64,000 nucleotides of DNA from Desulfosalsimonas propionicica (GTDB taxonomy: Bacteria; Desulfobacterota; Desulfobacteria; Desulfobacterales; Desulfosalsimonadaceae), in the NCBI RefSeq assembly GCF_013761005.1, contig NZ_JACDUS010000011.1, forward strand, positions 1 to 64,000, given 5' to 3'. A program made the translations under genes and the position numbers. Shown in pieces: positions 1 to 7,867 of this stretch; the stretch's first letter is position 1, and each line of letters starts with the position of its first letter. The notes below the pieces were generated by a model, which made no database searches, had not been told where the DNA came from, and was given only the letters and a program-made list of their open reading frames with translations.

Positions 1-100
1 CCATTCTCGGGCCGCCGCCGGTCCGACCGATGTGCTTGAGTCTTCGATCAACTATCTGGGAATTTCAGTCTATCCCGGCATCTACCGGATGACCCTTTAA
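1..100 (+). CDS. C-terminal end of an unidentified protein (partial)
   Basis: An open frame enters from the left edge and stops at TAA 98-100. About 32 residues are visible, ending in YPGIYRMTL. The fragment is too short to assign to a family. Codon choice (GC-rich third positions) resembles the genuine genes nearby, and no other frame is open through the edge in a convincing way. The gene is followed by about 500 bp without a gene. Confidence 0.4.
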   Translation, partial: HSRAAAGPTDVLESSINYLGISVYPGIYRMTL

Positions 101-192
101 AAAGCTTTTTCGGATTGTTGTTTTGACTTGATTTATACCAGAATTCCATTCCTTGTGCATTCGGTTTTGTCATATCTGATAAAAGTTATAGG

Positions 193-392
193 AAGGAAGG
201 CCTGCGGTCGGGGTCAGTTTTTTCGCTCCTGACCGTTTTTACGGATTCATCAAATGCCTTCGCTGAAATTTCAAAAACTCGGCCTATCGGCCTCAAACAG
301 TTTGAAATTTTCACGCTTCGGCATTTGCTGAATTTTTCCGTAAAAACGCTCAATGTCGCTTCAAAAACCGACTCCGACCGCAGGCCTTCCTT
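193..392. repeat. Long palindromic repeat, family A/B/C (copy A)
   Basis: A 200-bp imperfect palindrome fills most of the gene-free gap 101-598. The outer arms begin AAGGAAGGCCTGCGG and end with its complement. A second arm pair carries the GTTTTTACGG motif, and the centre is CGGCC-TATC-GGCC flanked by A/T-rich AAATTTCAAA/TTTGAAATTT. The same centre and ends recur near 18.6, 19.0 and 19.3 kb. It would fold into one long hairpin in RNA or single-stranded DNA. The rest of the gap (393-598) shows only a ribosome-binding site (GGGGAG near 587) for the next gene. Confidence 0.8.
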
Positions 393-598
393 GGCAGCGG
401 TTTTCCCTGGCCGAACCCGGGACCAATAAGGTAATAGGGAAATAAAAACTTTAAAAATTTGAAACTCCCGGTTTATTGCTTGAAAAACCGGACAGGGGTG
501 GTTTTTGCTGGCGATTTCTGCCCGGCGGGATTATTTTATGGGTTTGCTGGCAGCGGTTTTGGAAAGCAACCAAGGATTGACGCAAAGGGGAGAAGAAA

Positions 599-1003
599 AT
601 GAAAATTGGCAGGATTGTGGGGATAGCAGTTCTGGTCTTGTTTTGGGTGACATTGACAACGGCTTTTGCAAACGAGTCTGCGGTGCGCATCGAGGCCCCG
701 GAGTCGGCGCAGCCCGGCCAGGAGGTGGAGATACTGGTGCATGTGTCGCATTCCGGCAATAATTTCATGCATTACACCGAGCTGGTGGAGCTGGAAATCA
801 ACGGTGAACTGGTTGAAAAGTGGGAGTATTCCAATTTCAGCAAGCCTCCTGAGGAAGAGTTTACCGTGCGCTATTTTCACGCCGCAGACCAGGATTTTAC
901 GATCAGCGCCCGTGCCGTGTGCAACATGCACGGCAGTCGCAACACAGATGTCGTGAACGTGACCGTGGCATCTGATGCGGCCCCAACCGAAGCAGCCGAA
1001 TAG
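599..1003 (+). CDS. Exported superoxide-reductase-like (desulfoferrodoxin-fold) protein
   Basis: This 134-residue protein has an N-terminal signal peptide (hydrophobic 6-24, AFA-N cleavage) and one beta-rich domain. The spacing of His48/His51, His58 in MHYTELVEL and Cys108-x-x-His111 in CNMHG matches the Fe-binding half of superoxide reductase (class II, neelaredoxin type), where His ligands precede HYIEWIEL and the last two are in CNxHG. The N-terminal Glu-Lys-His loop that donates protons in classical enzymes is not visible, so the activity may be altered. The likely location is the periplasm. GGGGAG lies 8 bp upstream of the ATG. A small two-helix membrane protein follows. The family call is fairly sure, the reaction is not. 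Confidence 0.72.
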   Translation: MKIGRIVGIAVLVLFWVTLTTAFANESAVRIEAPESAQPGQEVEILVHVSHSGNNFMHYTELVELEINGELVEKWEYSNFSKPPEEEFTVRYFHAADQDFTISARAVCNMHGSRNTDVVNVTVASDAAPTEAAE

Positions 1004-1029
1004 ATATGAACCCAAACCGAGCGTTTCAA

Positions 1030-1073
1030 ATTTTTACGGCACCATCTGAAATCAGACTTTTTACGGGGCCATC
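1030..1073. repeat. Remnant of palindromic repeat family F
   Basis: This 44-bp fragment matches the right-hand end of the family F elements at 40.7, 52.2, 57.9 and 61.8 kb: TTTTTACGGCACCATCTGAA followed by a second ACTTTTTACGG...CCATC end. The rest of the element is missing. It lies directly between the exported SOR-like gene and the next small gene. Confidence 0.6.
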
Positions 1074-1121
1074 AATTTTTAACAATTGAAACGTTTAGGA
1101 CAAGATTTTGGAGAGGTGGAA

Positions 1122-1280
1122 ATGATCCTGGCTTTGGGAATTGTCAACCTGGTGCTGGTGGCCTGGCAGCTGACAACCGGACTGCATATCATCCGAATAT
1201 CGCCGCGCACCCACCGGAAAACCGGGATTCTGCTTGCGGTGACAGCGGTTTTGCACGCGTCTCTGGCCCTGCTGGTTTAA
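1122..1280 (+). CDS. Small two-helix membrane protein
   Basis: A 52-residue hydrophobic protein with two predicted transmembrane helices (about 2-21 and 33-52) joined by a short basic loop (RISPRTHRK). Each helix region carries a His (TGLH, LH near the end), which could suggest heme binding, but no family was recognised. The ATG at 1122 is preceded by GGAGAGGTGGAA and preferred to an in-frame ATG at 1086 without a ribosome-binding site. It probably shares transcription with the exported SOR-like gene upstream. Function unknown. Confidence 0.55.
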   Translation: MILALGIVNLVLVAWQLTTGLHIIRISPRTHRKTGILLAVTAVLHASLALLV

Positions 1281-1281
1281 A

Positions 1282-1426
1282 TAGTGCCTGAACGAAAACC
1301 GTCTTTTTCGCCAATCTCTGCGTCCGGCTCAAATTTTAATCCTCAAAATACGTCGCGTATTCCTGCGGTTAAAATTTTCGCCGTCCTTGCCCTTGACGAA
1401 AAATCATGGTTTTCGTTCGGGCACTA
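1282..1426. repeat. Long palindromic repeat D
   Basis: A 145-bp imperfect palindrome. It begins TAGTGCC-GAACGAAAACC and ends with the complement GGTTTTCGTTC-GGCACTA. An inner arm pair AAATTTTAA/TTAAAATTT surrounds a centre around TACG-TCG-CGTA. It shares no obvious sequence with the other palindromes of the window and abuts element E with no spacer. Confidence 0.75.
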
Positions 1427-1585
1427 AGGGTTCGTCACAAAATAAGTTGGGCAAATTTGGCGCCGGAATTTTTTCCGTCTTCGAGGCGCGAGGAGGGAGA
1501 ATAGCAAGCTATTTGACCGACGCAGCAACAAAGAAGACGGGAAAAAGGACAAGCCAACTGTTCAAGTTATTTTGTGACGAACCCT
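1427..1585. repeat. Long palindromic repeat E
   Basis: A 159-bp element with 19-bp perfectly complementary ends (AGGGTTCGTCACAAAATAA and its complement) and an inner complementary pair built on CCGTCTTC/GAAGACGG. Together with D it fills the gap between the small membrane protein and the end of the radical SAM gene. A frame open through D and E is only a consequence of the repeats. Confidence 0.75.
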
Positions 1586-1622
1586 AAATACGGAAAAAAA
1601 GTTTACGGCTTCTGGTGCGGAT

Positions 1623-2888
1623 CTATCGTTTCACCGGCCGGCCGAATGCCTGGTCGATCAGGTTGCGGTCCCTGGGCTGAAACGTGCCGCTTGCCTTTTC
1701 CTTGCGCATAACCTTTTGGAAAAGCTCAAACATGCGCATCTGCTGGGGTTTGCCGGCGTAAAAGGTATCCCAGGCGTAAAACAGCAGTTCCTGCAGGCGC
1801 TCGGCGCTCATCTGCTTTGGGTGATAAACCACCTTGTCTGCGGTGTAATCGTCCCAGTCATAGGAGAAAATCCGGTTTTCTCCGTGGAGCCGGTCCCAGG
1901 CCCGGGTGTGGGGAAACGGGGTGAGCACGGTAAATTCGGCCAGGTCCAGTTCAATTTCCAGCAGAAAATCCACCAGTTCCTTGATAAAATCCTCGGTATG
2001 CCGGTCAAGGCCCAGCAAAATGGTGCCTTCCACGGCAATGCCGTGATCGTGATAGCGCCGGATGCGCTCCCGGATGTAATCCGAGGTGTCAAACACCGCC
2101 TGGTAAACAAACCAGGCCCCGGCTTGGGCAGCCAGGTCCAGGACTGCGGGGTCGTCCTCGATGGGATGGCTGCACCAGTTTTTTTTCAAAGGGATCATTT
2201 CGGCAAACAAGTCCTTTTCCCATTGGGTGTCCTGGGCAAGGGAGTTGTCCACCAGAAACAGGCGGTTGTTGTCAATGCCGGCGATTTCCCCGATTGTCCG
2301 GTCAACGGGCCGCGGCCGGAAACGGCGGCCGCCCAGGTAGGCAACCGCGCATGGATAGCAGTTAAACCGGCAGCCCCGGGAGGCGTGCACCAGGTCCACC
2401 ATCTGGATGCCCCGGTAATTGTAGAGGCTCTTGTTTAAAATATCCCTTCGGGCCGGGCCCACGTTTTCAATGGCCGGGGGCGCTTCCAGGGCGTTGTAGA
2501 ATTTCTGCAGCCGGTTGTTGCGGAAATCATCAAAGACCTGGTCCATTTTTCCTTCGGCCTCGCCCAGAAACACGGCATCCGCGCGCTGCGCGGTTTCCTC
2601 GGCATGAAGGGTTGCGGCAATGCCGCCGAAAATCACACAAATTCCCTTTTTCCGGTAATGGTCGGCGATCTGCCATCCCCGTTTGACCTGGATGGTCAGC
2701 ATCATGGAAATGCCCACCATGTCCACGGATTCATCAAAATCAATGTCTTGGAGGTTTTCATCCACGAATGTGACTTCCACGTCGTCGGGAAGGCTTGCGG
2801 CAAAGACCACCGGCCCGTGGGGGGGAAGGTGAAATTCGGTCTGACGGGCCAGCTTGGCCCATTTGGGATAGATAAGTTTGAATTTCAT
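1623..2888 (-). CDS. B12-binding-domain radical SAM protein
   Basis: The 421-residue protein has an N-terminal Rossmann-like cobalamin-binding-type domain (about 1-140; DMVGISMML, FGG, FLGEAEG) and a radical SAM core with the cluster motif C173-RFN-C177-YP-C180, followed by a C-terminal region as in HpnP/HpnJ-type enzymes. The B12 half lacks an obvious DxHxxG, so base-off binding is uncertain. Enzymes of this class methylate or rearrange unactivated carbon in lipids and natural products. The start at 2888 (MKFKLIYPKW) is 8 bp after the ACP stop; an upstream frame extension would overlap the ACP gene. Paired with the ACP, it probably acts on an ACP- or lipid-bound chain made by this island. 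Substrate unknown. Confidence 0.85.
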   Translation of the reverse strand: MKFKLIYPKWAKLARQTEFHLPPHGPVVFAASLPDDVEVTFVDENLQDIDFDESVDMVGISMMLTIQVKRGWQIADHYRKKGICVIFGGIAATLHAEETAQRADAVFLGEAEGKMDQVFDDFRNNRLQKFYNALEAPPAIENVGPARRDILNKSLYNYRGIQMVDLVHASRGCRFNCYPCAVAYLGGRRFRPRPVDRTIGEIAGIDNNRLFLVDNSLAQDTQWEKDLFAEMIPLKKNWCSHPIEDDPAVLDLAAQAGAWFVYQAVFDTSDYIRERIRRYHDHGIAVEGTILLGLDRHTEDFIKELVDFLLEIELDLAEFTVLTPFPHTRAWDRLHGENRIFSYDWDDYTADKVVYHPKQMSAERLQELLFYAWDTFYAGKPQQMRMFELFQKVMRKEKASGTFQPRDRNLIDQAFGRPVKR

Positions 2889-2895
2889 GGCTTGG

Positions 2896-3171
2896 TTATC
2901 CGGTGATGTCTGCTGTCTGAGGCCGGTTGTCCCGGATATATTCGGCCAGGGCGGCAACAGAGGCAAAAACTTTTTCCCCGACCTCCTTGTTGTCAATGAC
3001 AACGCCGTAGTCCTGCTCCACCATCATTACCAGTTCCAGAATGTCAATGGAGTCAATGCCCAGATCGCCGCCTACCAGGGGCGCTTTTTCGTCGATTTCT
3101 CCGGGCGTGATATCCTCTAGATACAGTGTATCAACAATCTTTGTCTTGAGTTCGTCAATGAGCTGCTGCAT
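2896..3171 (-). CDS. Acyl carrier protein
   Basis: A 91-residue acidic helical protein with the phosphopantetheine site in LGIDSIDILEL (Ser41) and the usual helix-2 LELVMMVEQDYG. It carries the growing acyl or polyene chain as a thioester and needs a 4'-phosphopantetheinyl transferase not found in this window. AAGGTC precedes the ATG by 7 bp. It leads a two-gene unit with the radical SAM gene and is divergent from the dehydratase/reductase operon across a 207-bp gap that should hold both promoters; no clear -35/-10 pair was picked there. Confidence 0.93.
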   Translation of the reverse strand: MQQLIDELKTKIVDTLYLEDITPGEIDEKAPLVGGDLGIDSIDILELVMMVEQDYGVVIDNKEVGEKVFASVAALAEYIRDNRPQTADITG

Positions 3172-3378
3172 TGAAATGACCTTGTCAAACCAGTAAATTT
3201 ATTTTATGTTGAAAAATCAGGCGAGTCTAAAATATCACTTATTACCGTATTCTGAATTTCTCCGGAACCCTGAAATGACCAAAAATACCAGCCGTCCCCT
3301 GCAAAGTCAATCTTCTTTCACATATGAATGGTTTCTGCCCGTGCATCCATGCCCGTGCCGTGTCATTGGTGCCTGTCC

Positions 3379-3807
3379 ATGAGCCAGGATTTGTCAGATA
3401 CCGAAAAATATTTGATCCAGCGCGATGCCATGAAGCTCGTGGACAGCATCGTGGCCGCAGACGCGCAAAAGGCAGTGGCCAGGTCCAAAATTTCCGCGGG
3501 GTGGCCCATGCAAATGGACGGTTATGTTCATCCGGTGGTGTTAATTGAGCTGGTGGCCCAGACCTCGGGTATCCAGATCCGGTGGAGGGAGCTGGAAAAA
3601 GACCCGGCGAGCCATTCCGGCGGCGGGTTTATCGTTGGCATCAAGGATGCGGAATTCTTCTGCCCGCAAATCCCCCTGAATGCGGAGGTTGAAACCTGCG
3701 CGGTCAAAGTGGCCAAGCACATGAACTATGCGGAATTTGAAGGCACCTGCACAATGAACGGACAAACTCTGGGCAGGTCCTTTATCCAGGTGCTGCGCAC
3801 CGGGTGA
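3379..3807 (+). CDS. Hotdog-fold 3-hydroxyacyl-ACP dehydratase-like protein
   Basis: A 142-residue single hotdog domain resembling FabZ/ApeP-type dehydratases of aryl-polyene clusters. The helix motif VHPVVLIELVAQTSG (52-65 region) corresponds to the conserved EL-AQ segment. The GHFP loop of FabZ is replaced by WPMQMDGYVHP, so His51 is the only good candidate for the catalytic base. It should form the double bond in each elongation cycle. The ATG at 3379 (MSQDLSDTEK) was chosen over upstream ATGs that add Cys/Pro-rich sequence unlike the family; no strong ribosome-binding site is seen. First gene of a plus-strand operon with the FabG-like reductase, LolA-like protein and lipoproteins. Confidence 0.75.
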   Translation: MSQDLSDTEKYLIQRDAMKLVDSIVAADAQKAVARSKISAGWPMQMDGYVHPVVLIELVAQTSGIQIRWRELEKDPASHSGGGFIVGIKDAEFFCPQIPLNAEVETCAVKVAKHMNYAEFEGTCTMNGQTLGRSFIQVLRTG

Positions 3808-3810
3808 TAG

Positions 3811-3840
3811 TGTTAAGTGTTAAGTTTTAAGTGTTAAGTA
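3811..3840. repeat. Short AT-rich TTAAGTG repeat tract
   Basis: Four near-tandem copies of GTTAAG(T) (TGTTAAGTGTTAAGTTTTAAG...). The same sequence, inverted, recurs at 33.0 and 41.0 kb and in shorter form near 40.7 and 40.9 kb. It lies between the dehydratase and reductase genes of one operon. Confidence 0.5.
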
Positions 3841-3895
3841 AAGTCAGGAAGTTATTTCTTTATTTGAAACGCTCAGTTTAGGAGAAAGCAGATAT

Positions 3896-4618
3896 ATGGA
3901 TCAGCAAACAGCGATTGTAACCGGCGGCGGACGCGGCATCGGGCGGGCGATTGGCCTGGAACTGGCTGCCTGCGGCTATTTTGTGATCCTCAATTACCGA
4001 TCCGGTCGGGATGCGGCCGAGCAGACCAGGGATGAAATCCGCAGCGCCGGCGGGTCCGCGGAAATAATGGGTTTTGATATCACGGATGCCGCTGCCGCCA
4101 AAGAGGCGGTGGCAGAGATTGCCGCAGGCCATGACATCGGGGTGCTGGTCAACAATGCCGGGATTACTGCAGACGGGCTGTTTGTGATGATGCCGGAAAA
4201 AGACTGGCATGACGTGATCACCACGGCCCTTTCAGGATTCTACAATGTCACAAAGCCGGTGTTAAAGCAGATGATGCGCAAAAAACGGGGATCGGTGGTG
4301 ACCCTTTCCTCGGTTTCCGGCATCCGGGGCAACCGGGGCCAGGCCAATTACTCGGCGGCCAAGGCCGGACTGATCGGGGCGAGCAAGGCGGTTTCGGCCG
4401 AAGTGGCACGCCTGGGCATCCGGGTTAACGTGGTAGCCCCGGGCCTTATTGAAACTGAAATGATCCAGGAGGCGCCCGTGGATTTTATCAAGCAGATGAT
4501 TCCCATGGCCCGCATCGGCCGGCCCGGGGAAGTGGCAAAGGTGGTGCGGTTTTTGTGCTCAGAGGATGCCTCTTATATCACCGGCGCGGTGATCAGTGTG
4601 GACGGGGGGATGGGCTGA
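3896..4618 (+). CDS. FabG-like 3-oxoacyl-ACP reductase (SDR)
   Basis: A 240-residue classical short-chain dehydrogenase. The NADP-binding motif is GGGRGIGRAIG (11-21). NNAG is followed by catalytic Ser (VTLSSVSG) and Tyr-x3-Lys (NYSAAK), and the C-terminal TGAVISVDGGMG is typical of FabG. It reduces the beta-keto group of the ACP-bound chain and matches the ketoreductase of aryl-polyene clusters. A good GGAGA ribosome-binding site lies 9-10 bp before the ATG. Its TGA overlaps the ATG of the LolA-like gene. The location in the island argues for a dedicated copy, not the housekeeping FabG. Confidence 0.92.
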   Translation: MDQQTAIVTGGGRGIGRAIGLELAACGYFVILNYRSGRDAAEQTRDEIRSAGGSAEIMGFDITDAAAAKEAVAEIAAGHDIGVLVNNAGITADGLFVMMPEKDWHDVITTALSGFYNVTKPVLKQMMRKKRGSVVTLSSVSGIRGNRGQANYSAAKAGLIGASKAVSAEVARLGIRVNVVAPGLIETEMIQEAPVDFIKQMIPMARIGRPGEVAKVVRFLCSEDASYITGAVISVDGGMG

Positions 4619-5253
4619 TGGCCGGCATTGTCTTCGCGCGCAGGATTTTTTCCCGGTTTGGACTTTTTGCTGCGCTGATGTGTGCCGTGCCGTTTTTTAC
4701 CGGCTGGGCCGACACCATGGAGGAGATCGGAGATCAGGCAGCCGGTATCCGGGCGGTCAAAGCGCGGTTTGTCCAGGAAAAGCATTTGGAAATGCTCGAC
4801 AATCCCCTGATATCCAAAGGCGAGCTGTATTTCCGGGCCCCGGATTCGCTGCGCTGGGAATACACCGATCCCGTAAAAAGCATCCTGCTGATGAACCGGG
4901 ACCGGATCCGGCAGTACGCCATGGGCGAAGACGGCATGGCCGCCCGGCAGGGCAGGGATCTGGAGGCCATGCGCGTTTTTCTGGAGCAGGTGGGCCAGTG
5001 GCTCCGGGGCGGGTTTGACAAAAACACTGCTTTTGCCGCGGAACTCAAAAAAGGGCAAAGGGTGGTGCTGACCCCTGTGGACAAAAACATTTCCGGGGTA
5101 ATTGAAAAGATCGAACTTCAGCTTACAGATACCCCGGGTGTGATCGAGTCGGCTTTTATTTACGAGGATGAAACCTCTTATACCCGCATTGTGTTCCATG
5201 ACACAAGGATCAACCCGAAGATTGCCGACAGCGTGTTTGAACAGGCCCCATAG
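4618..5253 (+). CDS. LolA-like periplasmic lipid/lipoprotein carrier
   Basis: A 211-residue protein with a signal peptide (hydrophobic about 10-28) followed by a LolA-like fold: IRAVKARFVQEKHLEMLDNPLISKGELYFRAPDSLRWEY is the usual first beta-sheet region. The start ATG overlaps the FabG stop. LolA relatives in aryl-polyene clusters are thought to ferry the hydrophobic product or its carrier lipid through the periplasm, with the MMPL exporter at the inner membrane. The housekeeping LolA for lipoproteins is expected elsewhere in the genome. Confidence 0.85.
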   Translation: MAGIVFARRIFSRFGLFAALMCAVPFFTGWADTMEEIGDQAAGIRAVKARFVQEKHLEMLDNPLISKGELYFRAPDSLRWEYTDPVKSILLMNRDRIRQYAMGEDGMAARQGRDLEAMRVFLEQVGQWLRGGFDKNTAFAAELKKGQRVVLTPVDKNISGVIEKIELQLTDTPGVIESAFIYEDETSYTRIVFHDTRINPKIADSVFEQAP

Positions 5254-5375
5254 GGGCCGGCGGACAAATCGCTTGCACCCGGCTGATTTGGAATAATATT
5301 TTATTTCAGCAGTCCGTGCGAACTTTTTGTTTGCAACAGGCAATACTTCAATTTATCCGCAAAAGGGGGTTGATG

Positions 5376-5801
5376 ATGAAACATTGGATTTACAGCGGTT
5401 TTCTGGTGTTGATGGCCGCGGCACTGATTTCCTGTGCCGCAGGTTTGACAAGAGACGGCATTGATCCCTGGCTGGCCGATATTTCCGGGGACAGGGCGCC
5501 TGCCATAAACGTGGAAGGCAAATGGCAGGACGCGGATGTGGATCCCAATACCCCGTTTGGATGGGGCAAGGGCGTGCTTGAGCAAACAAACGGCAGAATC
5601 GAGGGCCACATCGGCCATTACAACGTTACCGGAAGGGTCAGCGGCAACGAGGTTTACCTGGTGTTTCTCTCCGGGGGATCGGTCTATTACACGGCCCGGC
5701 TGGAAATGAAGGAAAAGGGCCTGCTGCGGGGTGATTATTTCTATGACGACGATCTGGAACAGGAAAGCGGTATGCCCATGAGTCTGGAAAAAGTTGAATA
5801 A
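5376..5801 (+). CDS. Putative lipoprotein of the lipid island
   Basis: A 141-residue protein with a lipoprotein signal (MMKHWIYSGF start, hydrophobic stretch, lipobox LISC-A). The mature part is rich in beta strands (GKWQD, GRIEGHIGHYNVTGRV, VYLVFLSGG, ARLEMKEKGLLRGDYFYDDD), like a small lipocalin-like or beta-sandwich ligand-binding domain. No named family was recognised. GGGGGT sits just upstream of tandem ATGs at 5373/5376. It lies between the LolA-like gene and another lipoprotein and overlaps the latter by 8 bp, so co-translation and a shared role in product trafficking are likely. Confidence 0.7.
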   Translation: MKHWIYSGFLVLMAAALISCAAGLTRDGIDPWLADISGDRAPAINVEGKWQDADVDPNTPFGWGKGVLEQTNGRIEGHIGHYNVTGRVSGNEVYLVFLSGGSVYYTARLEMKEKGLLRGDYFYDDDLEQESGMPMSLEKVE

Positions 5802-6528
5802 CGGAAAATATCCCCATTGCAGGGGCTTTCGGCCTGTCCGGCCGGCATTTATCCTGGTTTTCCTGGTTTTCATGGCAGCCGGATGTGCCGGGCTGCCGGA
5901 AATCAGGCTGGAAGGCCCTGTTTTTCAATCCCGTGTGAAAGCGGGCTGCCGGCAGGTATTTGCAGACACCCCCCGGCAGATGGTGCATTCCATGACCGCC
6001 CGGATGCCCAATAATGAGACTTACCACGGCATTTCCGTCACCCGGGTGATGCCGCAATCCGCCCGCATCAAGTGCGTGATCATGAGCATCCAGGGCCTGG
6101 TGCTGTTTTCAGGGCAGGCCAATGGCGAGATCCGGGTTGAGCGCGCCATTGGGCCATTTGACAGTGAACAATTCGCCAAGCGCCTGTTTGCCGATATCCG
6201 GCAGGTGTTTTTACCCCCACGGGGCCTGATGGTCGCTGCCGGGAAAAACTCCGACAACCACCCGGTGTGCCGCTATTTTCTCGATGAGGGGGGTTTTCTG
6301 GACGTGGTGCAGGTTGCCGCAAACCATGCCCAAATCATTGAATACAGTCAGGGCAAAAAAAAGCGCCAGAGCGTTTCCCTGACATGGGAGCAGATGCCGG
6401 AGGCATCGGGCAGTCCGCTCAAAAACGGGCCGCCGGATAAAATTGTTCTCCGGCGGCACGGAGCCTTTGGCTATCGGCTGGAGCTGGAGCGCATTGAGCA
6501 GAATCCGGATTTCGCAAATTTGCCGTGA
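5794..6528 (+). CDS. Putative lipoprotein (DUF3261-like)
   Basis: A 244-residue protein starting with TTG at 5794, inside the end of the previous gene. It has a basic N-terminus, a hydrophobic segment (19-29) and a lipobox MAAGC-A near residue 31. The rest is a beta-rich domain without transmembrane segments. Size, lipobox and position agree with the DUF3261 lipoprotein that accompanies LolA-like and MMPL proteins in aryl-polyene loci, but the family call is by context and weak similarity. Last gene of the plus-strand operon, convergent with the minus-strand operon 12 bp away. Confidence 0.65.
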   Translation: MNNGKYPHCRGFRPVRPAFILVFLVFMAAGCAGLPEIRLEGPVFQSRVKAGCRQVFADTPRQMVHSMTARMPNNETYHGISVTRVMPQSARIKCVIMSIQGLVLFSGQANGEIRVERAIGPFDSEQFAKRLFADIRQVFLPPRGLMVAAGKNSDNHPVCRYFLDEGGFLDVVQVAANHAQIIEYSQGKKKRQSVSLTWEQMPEASGSPLKNGPPDKIVLRRHGAFGYRLELERIEQNPDFANLP

Positions 6529-6539
6529 CCGGGGGTTTT

Positions 6540-7019
6540 TCAGATCCGGGTTTCTTGGGGGGCTTTGTCCTCGGTGTCTTCCAGCGACCGCTGAAAATCG
6601 CGCCATGCCCTGGAAAATCCCTGCTTGGTTTTTTCCCAGGTTTCCTCTGAACTGTTTTTGAATTTTTCCGCCCATTTTTGAAGATCTTCGCGTTTTTGTC
6701 GAAGGGTTTCGAGGGTGGATTTGCTTTTTTCCTTCATCTCTTTGCTCATTTCCGATTTTTCCTTTTCATACCGGCGCTCCAGCTCATTGATGCGCTCGTC
6801 CATCCGCTGGATTTCCTCTTTTGCCTTTTTGGCCATTTCTTCCTGTTTGGCGGCTGAGTACTGTTTCAGGCTTTCAATGGCCTCGGCAATGTCCTGCTTG
6901 ACTTTTTCGCCGGAAGTTTGATCGTTGGATTCAGCAGCGGCCGGCCCGGCGCCGATCAGAAATGCCAGGATCAGGAGCAGGGCGGCGGGCAGACATTTGA
7001 GACGATTGTTCGGGTTCAT
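6540..7019 (-). CDS. Secreted coiled-coil protein
   Basis: A 159-residue protein with a signal peptide (about 1-29, AAA-ES) followed by an almost uninterrupted charged helix rich in Glu, Lys and Arg (residues 36-150), a long coiled coil. No enzymatic motif. It overlaps the deacetylase stop by 4 bp (ATGA) and is the last gene of the nine-gene minus-strand operon. It could be a periplasmic scaffold or stress protein; no function can be assigned. Confidence 0.7.
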   Translation of the reverse strand: MNPNNRLKCLPAALLLILAFLIGAGPAAAESNDQTSGEKVKQDIAEAIESLKQYSAAKQEEMAKKAKEEIQRMDERINELERRYEKEKSEMSKEMKEKSKSTLETLRQKREDLQKWAEKFKNSSEETWEKTKQGFSRAWRDFQRSLEDTEDKAPQETRI

Positions 7020-7867
7020 GGCAAAGTCCTTTCATTTGTTTTGTGGTGGCCGGCTTTTTTCAGCCGGCTGGATTGGTGCATCACGGGCAGGCCCGTGAGT
7101 CCGGAGACCGATCGGATCACAAGGCCTTGTTTAGAAAGGATGATAAGAATTTTCTCCATTTCAGCAAGCCATTGCCGCGGATCAAACCGTGCGGTTCCCG
7201 GGTGGCCGTCATGGAGCAGGAGAATGTCTCCGCTTTGTACCTTTCTGCCGATGCGTGCGGCCAAGCCGTTGATTTTCCGGTTTCCCATGTCCGGTCCCCG
7301 GCATGAATAAAGAATACAGGACATTTTGTATTTTTCAAGTATGGTCTTGAGCTTCGGATTGACCACCCCGGCCGGGGGCCGGAACGCAGTTGGCCGGATA
7401 TTGAACCGGGCCAGGATGTTTTGGGTTTTGGCGATTTCCGCGTCCAGTTTTCCGGCGGGCTTGAGCATGACAAACACGTCGTGGCTGTAAGTGTGATTGC
7501 CGATGCAGTGGCCGGCGGCAAGGATTTGCTGGATAATTTCAGGATGTTTTTCCGCCTTTTGGCCGGTGACAAAAAATGTGGCTGAAGCATTCCAGCGCCC
7601 CAGCAGTTCCAGCAGGGCCGGGGTGGTTTCCGGGTGCGGGCCGTCGTCAAATGTGAGGGCAACGCTGCTGCTGGTTTTGGGTCCTTTGCAGATCACCGGC
7701 AGAAAAAACCTGGACTGGCCGTAAACCGCCCCAGCCGCGCACATGATCACAAAGGCGGCAAGCACGGCCGCGCAAAAATACGGGTGGAGGAAAAAGCCAG
7801 CGCCGGCCGCGGCAAAGGCCACACCTGCGGCAAGCCAGGCAGGGACTATGCCAAAGCCGGCCTTCAT
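7016..7867 (-). CDS. NodB-type polysaccharide deacetylase, membrane-anchored
   Basis: A 283-residue protein with two N-terminal hydrophobic helices (about 5-50), then a carbohydrate esterase 4 / NodB domain. The catalytic-metal motif TFDDGPH and the second metal motif NHTYSHD are intact, and FRPPAG and LLHDG follow. CE4 enzymes remove N-acetyl groups from GlcNAc-type sugars outside the cytoplasm. The ATG at 7867 overlaps the radical SAM stop (ATGA). With the family 2 glycosyltransferase of the same operon, this suggests the final lipid carries an amino-sugar head group, an inference. Confidence 0.88.
   Translation of the reverse strand: MKAGFGIVPAWLAAGVAFAAAGAGFFLHPYFCAAVLAAFVIMCAAGAVYGQSRFFLPVICKGPKTSSSVALTFDDGPHPETTPALLELLGRWNASATFFVTGQKAEKHPEIIQQILAAGHCIGNHTYSHDVFVMLKPAGKLDAEIAKTQNILARFNIRPTAFRPPAGVVNPKLKTILEKYKMSCILYSCRGPDMGNRKINGLAARIGRKVQSGDILLLHDGHPGTARFDPRQWLAEMEKILIILSKQGLVIRSVSGLTGLPVMHQSSRLKKAGHHKTNERTLP

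Noticed and set aside
1387-1587. A 66-codon open frame on the plus strand
   Set aside because: It runs across repeats D and E and has no start context or family; the sequence is explained by the palindromes.
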